Source of the DNA: Pseudoalteromonas sp. R3
GTDB taxonomy: Bacteria > Pseudomonadota > Gammaproteobacteria > Enterobacterales > Alteromonadaceae
Reading direction: 5' to 3'
Assembly: GCF_004014715.1 (NCBI RefSeq)
Contig: NZ_CP034835.1
Span: 2,046,001 to 2,110,000 of the forward strand
Length of the DNA: 64,000 nt
Shown here: in pieces, positions 18,400 to 27,388 of the stretch
Layout: each line of letters begins with the position of its first letter
Numbering within the stretch: position 1 is the stretch's first letter
Position numbers and translations under genes: made by a program
The notes under the pieces: generated by a model
Databases searched by the model: none
What the model was told of the DNA's origin: nothing
The model's input: the letters and a program-made list of their open reading frames with translations, nothing else

Positions 18400-18999
18400 T
18401 CATGCTTGCGGACCAGATAGAATCACTAGTGATTTACCGGCTGACCATTGATTCGGGCTAGCTCCAGAATTCCATCGGCCATGCCCGTCACCTATTGAAC
18501 CTCCATTTTTACTTCGCCAAAGTATGGCCCTATCTAATTTCTGGGTGTTAGTGTCCAGTATAAGAAAAACTTTATCGTGCCAATTTGGGTGACCTAAAGC
18601 ATCGTCGATAACATGTACGTCAAAATTAAAGTATTGGCCTTTGGTCCCTGAACTATGATCGACACTAAGAATCTCGACAACGCTCCATGGTGATTCTTGT
18701 TTAATACTCTTTATTTCATTGATCAGACTTTGCGCTTTATTTTTTGATGATTGATGAAGCTGTTCTATATCAGATAGATGCTGCTCGGCAGACAACTTTG
18801 ACTGTTCAATATCTTGTAGAGCTTGAGATACTGCATGTTCATTCAAGGCTTCGCTAACTCTCTCTCCGATATTGTTTCGTTCAACGCCCCAAAATATAAG
18901 CAATAGCAAAGCTACAAAACCACATGCTGAAGGGATAATGATTTTAAGATATTTAACCTCTGTTCTGAGAGAAGAAACTTCCGCTTTTAAATCTTCCAT
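18400..18999 (-). CDS. Single-pass membrane coiled-coil protein (integron cassette gene)
   Basis: The 199-residue protein has a short Glu-rich helix (MEDLKAEVSSLRTEV), one transmembrane segment (IIPSACGFVALLLLIFWGV), a coiled-coil stalk of about 60 residues (ALQDIEQSKLSAEQHLSDIEQL) and a beta-rich C-terminal domain from about residue 100, with DHSSGTKGQYFNFDVHV and LDTNTQKLDRAILWRSKNGG. It is probably anchored with the C-terminal domain outside the cytoplasm. GGGAGA precedes the ATG. I recognise no family. It lies between two attC sites. Confidence 0.6.
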   Translation of the reverse strand: MEDLKAEVSSLRTEVKYLKIIIPSACGFVALLLLIFWGVERNNIGERVSEALNEHAVSQALQDIEQSKLSAEQHLSDIEQLHQSSKNKAQSLINEIKSIKQESPWSVVEILSVDHSSGTKGQYFNFDVHVIDDALGHPNWHDKVFLILDTNTQKLDRAILWRSKNGGSIGDGHGRWNSGASPNQWSAGKSLVILSGPQA

Positions 19000-19014
19000 G
19001 TGATCTCCCTTGAA

Positions 19015-19116
19015 ATATAACGCCTCAGTTAAAAGGCAAAATTTGGTTGGCTATAATGTGAAGCGGAGCGAAACCAGCCAACTGAATTTTGTCCGCTTTT
19101 AAACTGTTTGTTATAC
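19015..19116 (-). other. attC recombination site (reverse)
   Basis: On the minus strand it begins GTATAACAAACAG and ends GAGGCGTTATAT, with inner arms CAGTTGGCTGG and TTGGTTGGCT-like sequence, about 100 bp. It ends the first cassette of the array as counted from the integrase relic. Confidence 0.8.
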
Positions 19117-19605
19117 ATCGACAACTTCACAATCCCAGTTTTCTATACTTGATTTGAGCTCTGAAATGAAAATTAAAACAAAAGCCAATACGCCAAATGC
19201 AATACATAGCCAAATAGGAAACACTCTTTGAGCAATCCCAACTCCTGCTAAAGCGCCCAGAATTATAGGGGGTATCCAGTGATAGAGTGGCTTTTTGGGT
19301 GGTTTTATATATTTAAGTTTATAAAGTTTTACCATCACGCCTTCTTTGTTCAAAGAGCACTCATTTCGACCCTTAATTAAATCTTTACTCTCGAAGGCAA
19401 TTTCATATTCAACACCGTCTACCATGAATTTATGATTAGATTTCAATTTGTAATTCTGGCTTTCAGAAACTAGTTTTCCATTAACAGAGACAAATTCTTT
19501 ACCAGAGAAAGGACTACACTGATAAACGATTTCATTCGAGTCAACTTGAAAAATGAAAGTAGCCCCTTCTTTAAATGAAACTTCCACAAATTCATTAATT
19601 TTCAT
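19111..19605 (-). CDS. Membrane protein with an N-terminal beta domain (first cassette gene)
   Basis: The ATG at 19605 is chosen because AAAGGAG lies 7 bases upstream; the frame is open to 19668 but that part belongs to the attachment-site region. The 164-residue product starts MKINEFVEVSFKEGATFIF. Its beta-rich N-terminal domain of about 105 residues contains VSVNGKLVSESQNYKL and EYEIAFESKD, loosely like FHA or Ig folds. Two adjacent membrane helices follow (WIPPIILGALAGVG and LCIAFGVLAFVLIFI). Function unknown. It sits next to the proposed attI, where expression from an integron promoter would be strongest. Confidence 0.6.
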   Translation of the reverse strand: MKINEFVEVSFKEGATFIFQVDSNEIVYQCSPFSGKEFVSVNGKLVSESQNYKLKSNHKFMVDGVEYEIAFESKDLIKGRNECSLNKEGVMVKLYKLKYIKPPKKPLYHWIPPIILGALAGVGIAQRVFPIWLCIAFGVLAFVLIFISELKSSIENWDCEVVDV

Positions 19606-19621
19606 CCAGACTCCTTTAGAT

Positions 19622-19824
19622 GTATAACAATTTATTCTACCCCAAAATGTCGGAACATAAACCGACAAAACGGGCTGTATTACATACCCTCATAGTCCCA
19701 CGGGAAAAACTCAAAGTAAACAATCGGTTGCAACCTGCAAAAACACACGTGTGTGAAAATTGGACAAAACGGCACGTAATAATGTTATTGGACAATAGTC
19801 AAAATACTGTCTATACATCCAGTG
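19622..19824 (-). promoter_or_regulatory. Proposed integron attI region and LexA-type SOS box
   Basis: GTTATAC (minus strand, 19622-19628) is the junction at which the first cassette would be joined; no second attC half lies beyond it, as expected for attI. TACTGTCTATACATCCAGTG at 19805-19824 fits the LexA pattern CTG-N10-CAG and stands 24 bp before the integrase relic, where SOS control of integron integrases is known in Vibrio and mobile integrons. A cassette promoter could not be pinned down. Confidence 0.45.
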
Positions 19825-19847
19825 TCACCTTACCAAATGGAACGTTC

Positions 19848-20228
19848 ATGAAATCACCTTTTCTGCTCATGCTTGCCAAATGCGCCCTCGAGGCCCAGTA
19901 GACTATTCGAGTGTGGTGCTTGGAGTCTTTTACATCCTTCATTCTTGTTAACGGTCTCCCAATAGAGAAACCGACATTCAATCGAACTACTGTAAATGAA
20001 GGCTTTAATTGCAGCTACAGCCTGGTTCTCACTTTACCCCAAATCGGTAAAATACATGGATTTGATGGCTCTATTATCCATACAAGTGACTCAAAAGGAT
20101 GCACTCGTCCGAGAATTAAATCGAACGTTCGCCCACCCAGGCGCACATCTACATACTTTGAAACGATTTGTCATACTCCTCTGGACCCAGCTTTGCTACA
20201 CTTCCTGCATCATAGTTATCGCATATAG
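19848..20228 (+). pseudogene. Degenerate integron integrase (intI-like)
   Basis: The ATG at 19848 opens MKSPFLLMLAKC, like the start of many integron integrases, then meets a stop. Beyond it, fragments in different frames look like eroded integrase parts: TIRVWCLESFTSFIL for the N-terminal SAM-like domain, AATAWFSLYPKSV for the ALNALVFLY region, VTQKDALVREL for the LTxxEVxxLL stretch, and CHTPLDPALLHFLHHSY for the CHTLRHSFATHLL box. The middle, including the catalytic part, is deleted. It points away from the cassettes and follows an SOS box, the expected position of intI. The call rests on motif resemblance by eye. Confidence 0.45.
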
Positions 20229-20236
20229 GAAGTATT

Positions 20237-20533
20237 ATGTTTGCCTTAATCAAAGGGTTACTGTTTAAGTCTCTGAAACACCAGGCGGGCCGAAAGGTGG
20301 CTGATGCTGTTGTTGAAAAGTGCCTGCAGCAAGGTATGGAGTATATGCGAGGGCGTGGCGTTGAGGGACAGCGGCAGGGCAGTGACCTGGATGGATTGAT
20401 TGTCGGGCTGAATAACCTGACGGCAAGGCGGCTCCCCGATGGTCAGTATCCGCTGAGACTAGAGCATCGGACTCTGATAGTCACGATTGAGCATTATGGC
20501 ATAGTGTCTATCACTGAATTACAAAATAATTAA
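20237..20533 (+). CDS. Hypothetical protein, 98 residues
   Basis: The frame begins with an AGGAAG site 5 bases before the ATG and encodes MFALIKGLLFKSLKHQAGRKV with a helical, basic first half and a beta-like second half (LRLEHRTLIVTIEHYGIVSI). I recognise no family. There is no signal peptide. It is likely real because of the good ribosome binding site and balanced composition. Confidence 0.5.
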   Translation: MFALIKGLLFKSLKHQAGRKVADAVVEKCLQQGMEYMRGRGVEGQRQGSDLDGLIVGLNNLTARRLPDGQYPLRLEHRTLIVTIEHYGIVSITELQNN

Positions 20534-21175
20534 CCTGCGCTGAGCGATAGGCGGCTAACACTTTCCTCAGCCGCATTATGTGCTGTTTTAGCGCGACACT
20601 CAGGTGGTAAATAGTTGCCAGGGTCTTGAGTAAGCTCAGTGGCAGCGGTCTGACTGACAAAAGTGCATCAATTCAGGCATTGGCTGTACTTAACTGGTCT
20701 TACAAGCTGAATACTGTCACAGACTTCGTCGTTACTTCCCCCTATACAGATCTGTATGGCAATGAACATTCTATCATTCACGCTTACTGGCGGTGCTACA
20801 CGTTAACCATGAATCATGGGTACGCCGGCCCATAGTCCAGCGCTTTTTACTTTTGCCTCTCACCGCATTGTCATACTGCTTGGTTAACAGGTTGCTGATA
20901 ACTGCAAAACTGTACAGCCAGTTTGTTGACGTTTTTGCTATATATTTTTGGTTCATTGGGTTGTTTTTCGAACAACAAGCAGGGCAAGCGCACTCTTTTT
21001 TCTGTCACATAACCGCTAACATTCTGACTTAAATGAATAAATAATGCTTAAAAGGAAAAGTAAGGAGGCATATTCAATAAAATTATATAAATTATATTGT
21101 ATACATAATGAAATCGGTGTTAATAATATGTCACCTCTTATGGGGTTTGGATACACATTTTAATAAGGTTACATT
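20534..21175. other. Gene-free stretch before the collagenase gene
   Basis: About 640 bp without a convincing gene. A weak 69-residue frame (20626-20835) has no ribosome binding site. The AT-rich stretch 21040-21170 probably carries the collagenase promoter; a TAAGG site precedes that gene. Confidence 0.35.
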
Positions 21176-23953
21176 ATGAAAATAAAAGCAATACTCGCTG
21201 CGCTTCCCTTGCTATGCACTAGTGTGCAGGCGACGCAGCAACAAGTTGAAAGACAGTTTAAACCACTGAACGCTGCTGATTTACAGCTGGCTCATGGTGA
21301 CGAAGGTCATAACCACACTGCACAAGACAATGCACCAACAGCAGCCCGTGACTCTGTAATGCATTCGCATTTGCCGGTAGAAATGCATTTGGCTTCATCA
21401 CAGGTTGAGCTGGCAAGCGGGTGTAACCTGAGTGGGTTCGCCAACGCAAGTGCATCGACTATCGTGGCACAAATCACAGAGCAGGGTGCAAGTTGTGTCA
21501 ATGATCTGTTCAGTGCACCTTCTGATACTCAGGTTGCCACCTTTACAACCGCAAAAATGCTGGCCGTCGCTGCGCAGGCAAAGACCTTGTCTGTGAATTA
21601 TTCAGGGACTGGCAGTGCTGATCTGGAAGCGTTTTTCTTGTTTATTCGGGCCGGTTTTTACGTCGAGTTTTATAATGACTCAGTTACCTTCGACGGCAGT
21701 GTGCAAACTGCGGTTAAGGGCGCGCTGGATGCGTTTGTGGCCAATAGTCATTTCTATGACAACAACGATGCGCATGGCGAAGTACTTAGCGAAGTGATCA
21801 CCACTATGGATTCTTCCGAACTTCAGCATGTTTATCTTCCAGTCGTGAAAGCCTGGTTGTCTCGCTGGAGCGAAAGCTATGCGACCAGCTGGCATATGCG
21901 TGGTGCGGTGAATGGCATATTTACCATTTTATTCCGCGGGCAGTGGAACAGCGATTTCGTTGCGCTTGTCGGTAAAGATGCAGAGCTGGTGAGTTTACTG
22001 GCTAACTTTACCAAACAAAGCTGGATGCTGGGGTCGGATGCTGAATTCATGATCATTAATGCCGGCAGAGAGCTTGCCAGGCTCAAGAATTATACAGGAA
22101 CATCAATCCAGCCAGCCGTCGATACAGCCCTGAAATCTCTGTTCTCTACCTACCAGAGCTATGGCTATGGTGATGGGATCTGGCTTGGTGCCGCTGATGT
22201 TGCGACCTATTACGCGGATTGTAATGATTTCGGGATCTGTGGGTTTAAAGAGGAGCTGATTGGTAAAGCGTTGTCGCAGAGCTATCAGTGTAGCAGCACT
22301 ATCCGTATTCGCTCTCAGGAGATGACTCAGGCGCAGCATTTGTCTGCCTGTGACACTATGGCGGCAGAAGAGACGCGCTTTCATGCCATGCTCGAAACCA
22401 ATCAAACACCCGTCGCCGATGATAATAACACCATGCTGCAAGTTAATATCTTTAACAGCAGCGCAGATTACAAGAAATATGCGGGCCCGATATTTGGTAT
22501 AAACACCGACAACGGCGGAATGTATCTGGAAGGAGATCCGAGTGTTGTAGGTAACCAGGCAAACTTCATCGCCTATGAAGCCAGCTACGCGAAGGCTGAT
22601 CATTATGTGTGGAATCTGGAGCACGAGTATGTGCATTACCTGGACGGACGATTTGACCTGTACGGTGATTTTAATGCCCCAACGGAGGCCATTGTCTGGT
22701 GGAGCGAAGGGGTGGCAGAATATGTGGCCAACCTGAACGACAATCAGCGCGCTATAGATACGATAAAAGACGGCAGTACCTATCAGCTGGGTGAGATCTT
22801 TGAAACCACGTACGACGGCTTTGATCAGGACAGGATCTATCGCTGGGGTTATCTTGCTGTGCGCTTTATGGTTGAAACACACAAAGATGAAGTGAATGCC
22901 ATGCTGGGAGAAACCCGGGTCGGTAACTGGAGTGCTTATAAGGCGCGCATGAATAACTGGGCTGCGCAATATGGCAACGAGTTTACCCGGTGGACGCAAC
23001 AACTGGCAGGCGACACAAACCAGGCGCCGACAGCGGTTATAAATGGTCCATATCAGGGCACAGCCGGCGCATCTGTGCGTTTTAGCAGTCAGGGCAGTTC
23101 AGATCCGGAAGGACAGTCGCTAAGCTATGCATGGCAGTTTGGAGATGGCGCGCAAAGCACACAAGCGGATCCAGTTCATACTTACCAGGATGCCGGTAGC
23201 TACACAGTAACACTCACTGTGACTGACAGTCAGGGTCTGGCACATCAGGTGACAACGCAGGCAACGATCAGTGCAGATCAGGGGATTGTTGAGTTACAAA
23301 ATGGTAAGGCTGTGCGTGTTGCCGGTGCCCAGGATGAACTGACATACTTTAAAATTCAGCTTCCAGCAGGTGCAACGAACCTGACCGTCAGTACCAGTGA
23401 TGGCAGCGGAGATGTTGACTTATATCTGCGTCATGCGGAGCAACCTACGCTGGACACCTACGATTGTCGGCCTTATGTTGGCGGCAATGCAGAGCGATGT
23501 GACGTTGCGACACCAAAAGCTGGTGAATATTACATTATGCTCAGAGGCTACAATGCATATGCCGACGTTAACCTGATTGCCAGTTACACCGCGCCGGTAG
23601 CGGCTTTACCTGATACCTGTGTGACTCAGGGAAGCGTGTCTGGTGGGCGGCTGTCAGACGGCGTTGCTGTGTGTATGGGCAGTCAGGATCCAATGTGGTT
23701 TAGTCTGGAAAACGTCAGTGGCCAGCAGAGCATTCGAATCGAAACAGCCCATGGTAACGGTGATCTGACACTGGAGTACAGTAATCAGGGGTGGCCAAAC
23801 GACAATAATGTGGAGGCCGGATCTTATCGGGCAGGTAACAGTGAGTGTATTAACCTAAGTGATCAAAGCCAGTATTGGGGATACCTTAAGGTCAGTGGCG
23901 CGCCTGTCGGTGCGACTGTGCAAGTGACCTATAACGATGGATGGTGCAACTAA
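21176..23953 (+). CDS. Secreted M9-family collagenase with PKD and PPC domains
   Basis: The 925-residue enzyme is a predicted extracellular zinc protease that digests collagen. It has a signal peptide (MKIKAILAALPLLCTSVQA), an M9N activator domain at about residues 85-420, and a gluzincin catalytic domain with HEYVH at residues 483-487 and the third zinc ligand Glu511 in WWSEGVAEY. A PKD domain follows at about 620-700 (YAWQFGDGAQST, VHTYQDAGSYTVTLTV). A bacterial pre-peptidase C-terminal (PPC) domain comes next, with GDVDLYLRH and YDCRPYVGGNAERC, and a further C-terminal domain ends the protein. Vibrio-type collagenases share this layout. It is monocistronic with its own terminator. Confidence 0.92.
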   Translation: MKIKAILAALPLLCTSVQATQQQVERQFKPLNAADLQLAHGDEGHNHTAQDNAPTAARDSVMHSHLPVEMHLASSQVELASGCNLSGFANASASTIVAQITEQGASCVNDLFSAPSDTQVATFTTAKMLAVAAQAKTLSVNYSGTGSADLEAFFLFIRAGFYVEFYNDSVTFDGSVQTAVKGALDAFVANSHFYDNNDAHGEVLSEVITTMDSSELQHVYLPVVKAWLSRWSESYATSWHMRGAVNGIFTILFRGQWNSDFVALVGKDAELVSLLANFTKQSWMLGSDAEFMIINAGRELARLKNYTGTSIQPAVDTALKSLFSTYQSYGYGDGIWLGAADVATYYADCNDFGICGFKEELIGKALSQSYQCSSTIRIRSQEMTQAQHLSACDTMAAEETRFHAMLETNQTPVADDNNTMLQVNIFNSSADYKKYAGPIFGINTDNGGMYLEGDPSVVGNQANFIAYEASYAKADHYVWNLEHEYVHYLDGRFDLYGDFNAPTEAIVWWSEGVAEYVANLNDNQRAIDTIKDGSTYQLGEIFETTYDGFDQDRIYRWGYLAVRFMVETHKDEVNAMLGETRVGNWSAYKARMNNWAAQYGNEFTRWTQQLAGDTNQAPTAVINGPYQGTAGASVRFSSQGSSDPEGQSLSYAWQFGDGAQSTQADPVHTYQDAGSYTVTLTVTDSQGLAHQVTTQATISADQGIVELQNGKAVRVAGAQDELTYFKIQLPAGATNLTVSTSDGSGDVDLYLRHAEQPTLDTYDCRPYVGGNAERCDVATPKAGEYYIMLRGYNAYADVNLIASYTAPVAALPDTCVTQGSVSGGRLSDGVAVCMGSQDPMWFSLENVSGQQSIRIETAHGNGDLTLEYSNQGWPNDNNVEAGSYRAGNSECINLSDQSQYWGYLKVSGAPVGATVQVTYNDGWCN

Positions 23954-23983
23954 ATCGTTAAGCGTATTTAACCAATGTGCTTG

Positions 23984-24034
23984 AAGGTTGGGGAGAAAGG
24001 CTCTAGATTTAGAGAGTCTTCCCAGCCTTTTTAT
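23984..24034 (+). terminator. Terminator after collagenase gene
   Basis: AAGGTTGGGGAGA (23984-23996) pairs with TCTTCCCAGCCTT (24017-24029), including G-U pairs, with an inner CTCTA/TAGAG stem and a T run after it. Confidence 0.8.
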
Positions 24035-24045
24035 GGCAGTCATCT

Positions 24046-24822
24046 GTGAAAATAAACCTGTTGATAGTCAGCATCACCTTAACCCTCTTCAGTATGCTAT
24101 TACCCGCATATGCAGCTGAACGAATGAATATATTTGTCTATCACAACAAGCCCCCTTACATAGTGAATCTGGCAGAGCAACAAGGCTTGTACTTCGACTT
24201 TGTGGCACTGCTTAACGCTTCGCAGTCTCACACACGCTATAAATTGATTTATTTGCCTCGCAGACGCATCGAGCGGGATCTCAATGAACAGACCTTAAAT
24301 GGTGCGGTACTGGGTGTGCACCCCGTCTGGTTTAAAGACCCGGATAAGACTCGCTACTTGTGGAGTGAGCCACTGATGTACGATACCGATGAGTTTGTGT
24401 CCTGTGCCGAAAACCCCTTTGAATATAATGGGGTGGCCTCAATGAGTAATAAAAAATTTGGTGGCATTTTGGGTTATCACTACTTTCGTACAGTCAAACC
24501 GGTCAGCACCGGGGTGTTGGAGCGGGTCGATGCCAACAGCGAAGAAGGCTTGCTGGAGCTGGCGCTGCGCGAACGTGTGGACTTTGCCATTGTGAGTCGT
24601 TCCACACTCAACTACTTTATTAAAAAGAACCGCTGGCAGGAGCATTTCCATTTGTCTAAACAGCCGCATGAGTCTTATTACAGAGCCATGCTGGCACCTC
24701 CACAGCTGCAATCACAGTTTGAACGTTTAGCTACCACATTAAATGAGGCGAGCTTTCGCAGTAAACTGACTCAGCTATTGAGTCGTTACCAGATTGATGC
24801 CGGCCCCGGCACAGCGAAGTAG
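24046..24822 (+). CDS. Periplasmic solute-binding-like protein (SBP_bac_3 type)
   Basis: The 258-residue protein begins with a GTG at 24046 and a signal peptide (MKINLLIVSITLTLFSMLLPAYA). The mature part starts RMNIFVYHNKPPYIV, followed by LYFDFVALLN, and carries the WSEPLMYDTDEFV and GGILGYHYF segments of the two-lobed family 3 binding fold. No permease or ATPase gene is nearby, so it may be an orphan sensor or binding protein, as is common in this group. An ATG in another frame lies upstream and is not the start; the ribosome binding site is weak. Confidence 0.75.
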   Translation: MKINLLIVSITLTLFSMLLPAYAAERMNIFVYHNKPPYIVNLAEQQGLYFDFVALLNASQSHTRYKLIYLPRRRIERDLNEQTLNGAVLGVHPVWFKDPDKTRYLWSEPLMYDTDEFVSCAENPFEYNGVASMSNKKFGGILGYHYFRTVKPVSTGVLERVDANSEEGLLELALRERVDFAIVSRSTLNYFIKKNRWQEHFHLSKQPHESYYRAMLAPPQLQSQFERLATTLNEASFRSKLTQLLSRYQIDAGPGTAK

Positions 24823-24890
24823 CGAGGTGCCAGCGTTTTGACGGGCTGCGGCACTTCGCGACCTGTATACCTTAATTGAAGCGATTATGG

Positions 24891-25331
24891 TTACCAGCTG
24901 CCGGTGTTTTCCATGCTCAGCCACGGCTCCTGAGGAGGTAACGGCTCGCCCTGTTGTAATAGTTCAATCGAGATACCGTCGGGAGATTTAATGAAGGCCA
25001 TGTGCCCACATCTTGGTGGCCGGTTAATGGTGACGCCCGCAGCCTGGAGTTTTTCACACAGTGCATAGATGTCTTCAACAGCAAAGGCCAGGTGACCAAA
25101 ATTGCGCCCGCCACTGTACTGCTCTGTATCCCAGTTGTAGGTCAGTTCAATGGTCGGTGAAAAGCTGGTTTTCGCTTCATCCAGCTGGGTGGGTGCTGCC
25201 AGATAAACCAGAGTAAAGCGCCCGGCTTCACTGTCTTTACGTTTAACTTCTACTAATCCCAGCAGGTTACAGTAAAAGTTTAAAGATGCATCCAGGTTTT
25301 CAACCCGAACCATAGTGTGCAGATATTTCAT
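24891..25331 (-). CDS. gloA: Lactoylglutathione lyase (glyoxalase I)
   Basis: Glyoxalase I converts the hemithioacetal of methylglyoxal and glutathione to lactoylglutathione. The 146-residue protein has two beta-alpha-beta-beta-beta modules. The metal ligands expected for the family are visible: His5 in [10 protein letters not shown], a Glu in PTIELTYNW, a His in NFGHLAFAV and a Glu in [16 protein letters not shown] is the usual VOC-fold motif. It stands alone and is oriented with the phosphoesterase operon but separated from it by a terminator. Confidence 0.92.
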   Translation of the reverse strand: MKYLHTMVRVENLDASLNFYCNLLGLVEVKRKDSEAGRFTLVYLAAPTQLDEAKTSFSPTIELTYNWDTEQYSGGRNFGHLAFAVEDIYALCEKLQAAGVTINRPPRCGHMAFIKSPDGISIELLQQGEPLPPQEPWLSMENTGSW

Positions 25332-25384
25332 AAAATTGCCCCTGTTTATTCAGGTGTCAAAGATAAGGGCAGATGAGTAAAAAT

Positions 25385-25413
25385 CAAGGAGAGTAGGGTG
25401 ATTACTCTCCTTG
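25385..25413 (-). terminator. Terminator of the phosphoesterase operon
   Basis: CAAGGAGAGT (25385-25394) and ACTCTCCTTG (25404-25413) form a perfect stem, followed on the minus strand by TTTTTA. It closes the leftward operon ending with the metallophosphoesterase. Confidence 0.85.
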
Positions 25414-25426
25414 TTGCGTCAGACTA

Positions 25427-27385
25427 TCAATACTCTGCGGTTAATGTCACGCCGCTGAAGTCTTTATAGGCTTTGACAGAAATATGCCAGGTGCCGGTTT
25501 GAGGCTGCGTTTGTGTGCAGGTTTCCACATTGCCATCTTCATAAGGGCGACAATCATAACGTGAAGAGGTTGGCTGCGCGCCGAAACGTAAATAAAGATC
25601 GGCATCACCAGTGCCGCCAGAGGTGCTCACGGTGAGCTTAGTGGCACTGGCAGGCACGTCGAAGGTTTTGTGGATCCAGCTTCCTGCGGTTGCACTTAAC
25701 CCGCTCCATACTTGCTTATTGCCATCGCCCGGTGGTGTACCCAGATCATACTGGCCGACTAATGATACGCCAGAGAAGGCTTTGTAACCGCGGACAACAA
25801 TATAATAGGTACCCGCCTGTACGTTGCTGATGGTACAGGTTTCATTATTACCATCTTTATATGGGCGGCAATCATATGTTGAGGTCGTTGGTTTTTGTGC
25901 AAAACGCACATACAGGTCGGCATCGCCACTACCGCCACTCATAGTAAAGCGCAGATTGCTTGCGCCCTCTGGTACAACCATAGTGAACACCTTTTCACTG
26001 TCGGCACTGCCTGCGAGGTTACCGACTGGCTGGCCATTTTGTAGCTCATTGCCCGGGTCAACCGGACCACTGTCTCTGTCAATGATTGAAAGCGAATTGG
26101 CGGCACGCTTAAGCGTCATGGTTTCTCCAAGCTCACTGGCATACCACCAACTGATATTGGCAGGCAGAGCAAGCGCGTCGGCTGCGCGTTGTTCACGTGT
26201 GAGTGTATCAGCACCGGCAGTAAACTGAGCCGTTTGCACTTTCATGCTGTCAGCAGTCACACTTAACACTTTAAACTGCTGAATACTGGCCAAATCAATG
26301 GTCCAGCTTTTCGGGTCGTTGGCTGAACGAGCGGGGGCACCCCAGCTACCTTCACCCACATACACGGTGCCGCCAGTGGTCGTTTTGGTAAACCCTGAAC
26401 CCGAAGGTTGCAACGCTTCGGTCAGCTTATTGATGTGCGTATCAGATTCAACGACCAGGTTCATTCCATGCTGATAGAACAAGTCTGCCCACCAGGTATG
26501 CAAAATAGTATTGTCCGATTTCCCTGAGTAATGTGGGTACATAGGCTTGTGATACTGAGCAATACGCCATTTGGCACTGGCACCATTGCTTTGCAGGTCT
26601 TGTTTAAGCCAATTGTTCATGGCGGTCGCATAGCTAGACCAGCCACTGTCTTTGTATTGGCTGTTTAAGGTGTAGACGCGCAGCAGGTTCGCGATGTTAA
26701 AGGCGCCGTAACTATCTTTATTGGTACAGGCTCCGTCTTGGTCATAGTCAACCCCAAAAACCTGACACAGGGTTTTAAAGTTGTCGTCTTCATGGTTACC
26801 AAAGGTGGCAACAAATGGGTAGATGCGTTTGTAGCTTTGTCCATCGATAACGTCATCAGAAAAGGTCAGCTGCCAGTCTTTCAGGTACTCACGCATTTCC
26901 TGGGCTGAATTGGCATTGGTATAATCGCCGCCATGCATAATAAACAGAGGGCGGATCTTGGCTATCAGTGCATTGCCTTCACGTCGTGTTGTCCAGCCTG
27001 TTCGAGTGTCTCCGCCCGCGACTGCAACAAACCCTGTGGTGGTGTCTGGCGCCGTTTTAAACCACATCCGCTGACCACAGCCGGCGTTGTCGCACACCCG
27101 ATAATAGATGGCTGTGTTGGCACTGAGCCCTGTCAGGGTGACGAACTGGCTGTTGAGACTACCATCAAAAACGGCGGTTGCGGTGGGCTGCTTTACCTGC
27201 CAGTTTTGTTCATTCGTGGTGGTACCATATTTGACAAAATGACCACTTCCACCTGTGGGTGTAAAACCCAACGTGGCCTGATGACTGGGATCGGTATCCC
27301 AGATTAAGCGGTGATAGTCACTGGCACTGTATGCCGCTGAGGTAAATAAGCTTACGGTTGTGAGGCCTGCTAAAAGCACTCTCAT
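25427..27385 (-). CDS. Secreted metallophosphoesterase with two PPC domains
   Basis: The 652-residue protein has a signal peptide (MRVLLAGLTTVSLFTSAAYSA) and an N-terminal purple-acid-phosphatase-like or Fn3-like domain (residues 20-115). A calcineurin-type phosphoesterase core follows, with AGGDTRTG, MHGGDYTN, TFGNHEDD, QYHKPMYPHYSG and ESDTHIN supplying the di-metal ligands. Two PPC domains stand at the C-terminus, each with GDADLYVRF/GDADLYLRF and YDCRPYxDGNxETC. It is probably exported by type II secretion and acts on phosphate esters. It starts 3 bp after the DUF1566 gene and is the last gene of that operon. Confidence 0.88.
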   Translation of the reverse strand: MRVLLAGLTTVSLFTSAAYSASDYHRLIWDTDPSHQATLGFTPTGGSGHFVKYGTTTNEQNWQVKQPTATAVFDGSLNSQFVTLTGLSANTAIYYRVCDNAGCGQRMWFKTAPDTTTGFVAVAGGDTRTGWTTRREGNALIAKIRPLFIMHGGDYTNANSAQEMREYLKDWQLTFSDDVIDGQSYKRIYPFVATFGNHEDDNFKTLCQVFGVDYDQDGACTNKDSYGAFNIANLLRVYTLNSQYKDSGWSSYATAMNNWLKQDLQSNGASAKWRIAQYHKPMYPHYSGKSDNTILHTWWADLFYQHGMNLVVESDTHINKLTEALQPSGSGFTKTTTGGTVYVGEGSWGAPARSANDPKSWTIDLASIQQFKVLSVTADSMKVQTAQFTAGADTLTREQRAADALALPANISWWYASELGETMTLKRAANSLSIIDRDSGPVDPGNELQNGQPVGNLAGSADSEKVFTMVVPEGASNLRFTMSGGSGDADLYVRFAQKPTTSTYDCRPYKDGNNETCTISNVQAGTYYIVVRGYKAFSGVSLVGQYDLGTPPGDGNKQVWSGLSATAGSWIHKTFDVPASATKLTVSTSGGTGDADLYLRFGAQPTSSRYDCRPYEDGNVETCTQTQPQTGTWHISVKAYKDFSGVTLTAEY

Positions 27386-27388
27386 ATC

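Noticed and set aside
20626..20835. 69-residue frame between the 98-residue gene and the collagenase gene
   Set aside because: No ribosome binding site, no recognisable domain, and an alternative start codon only.
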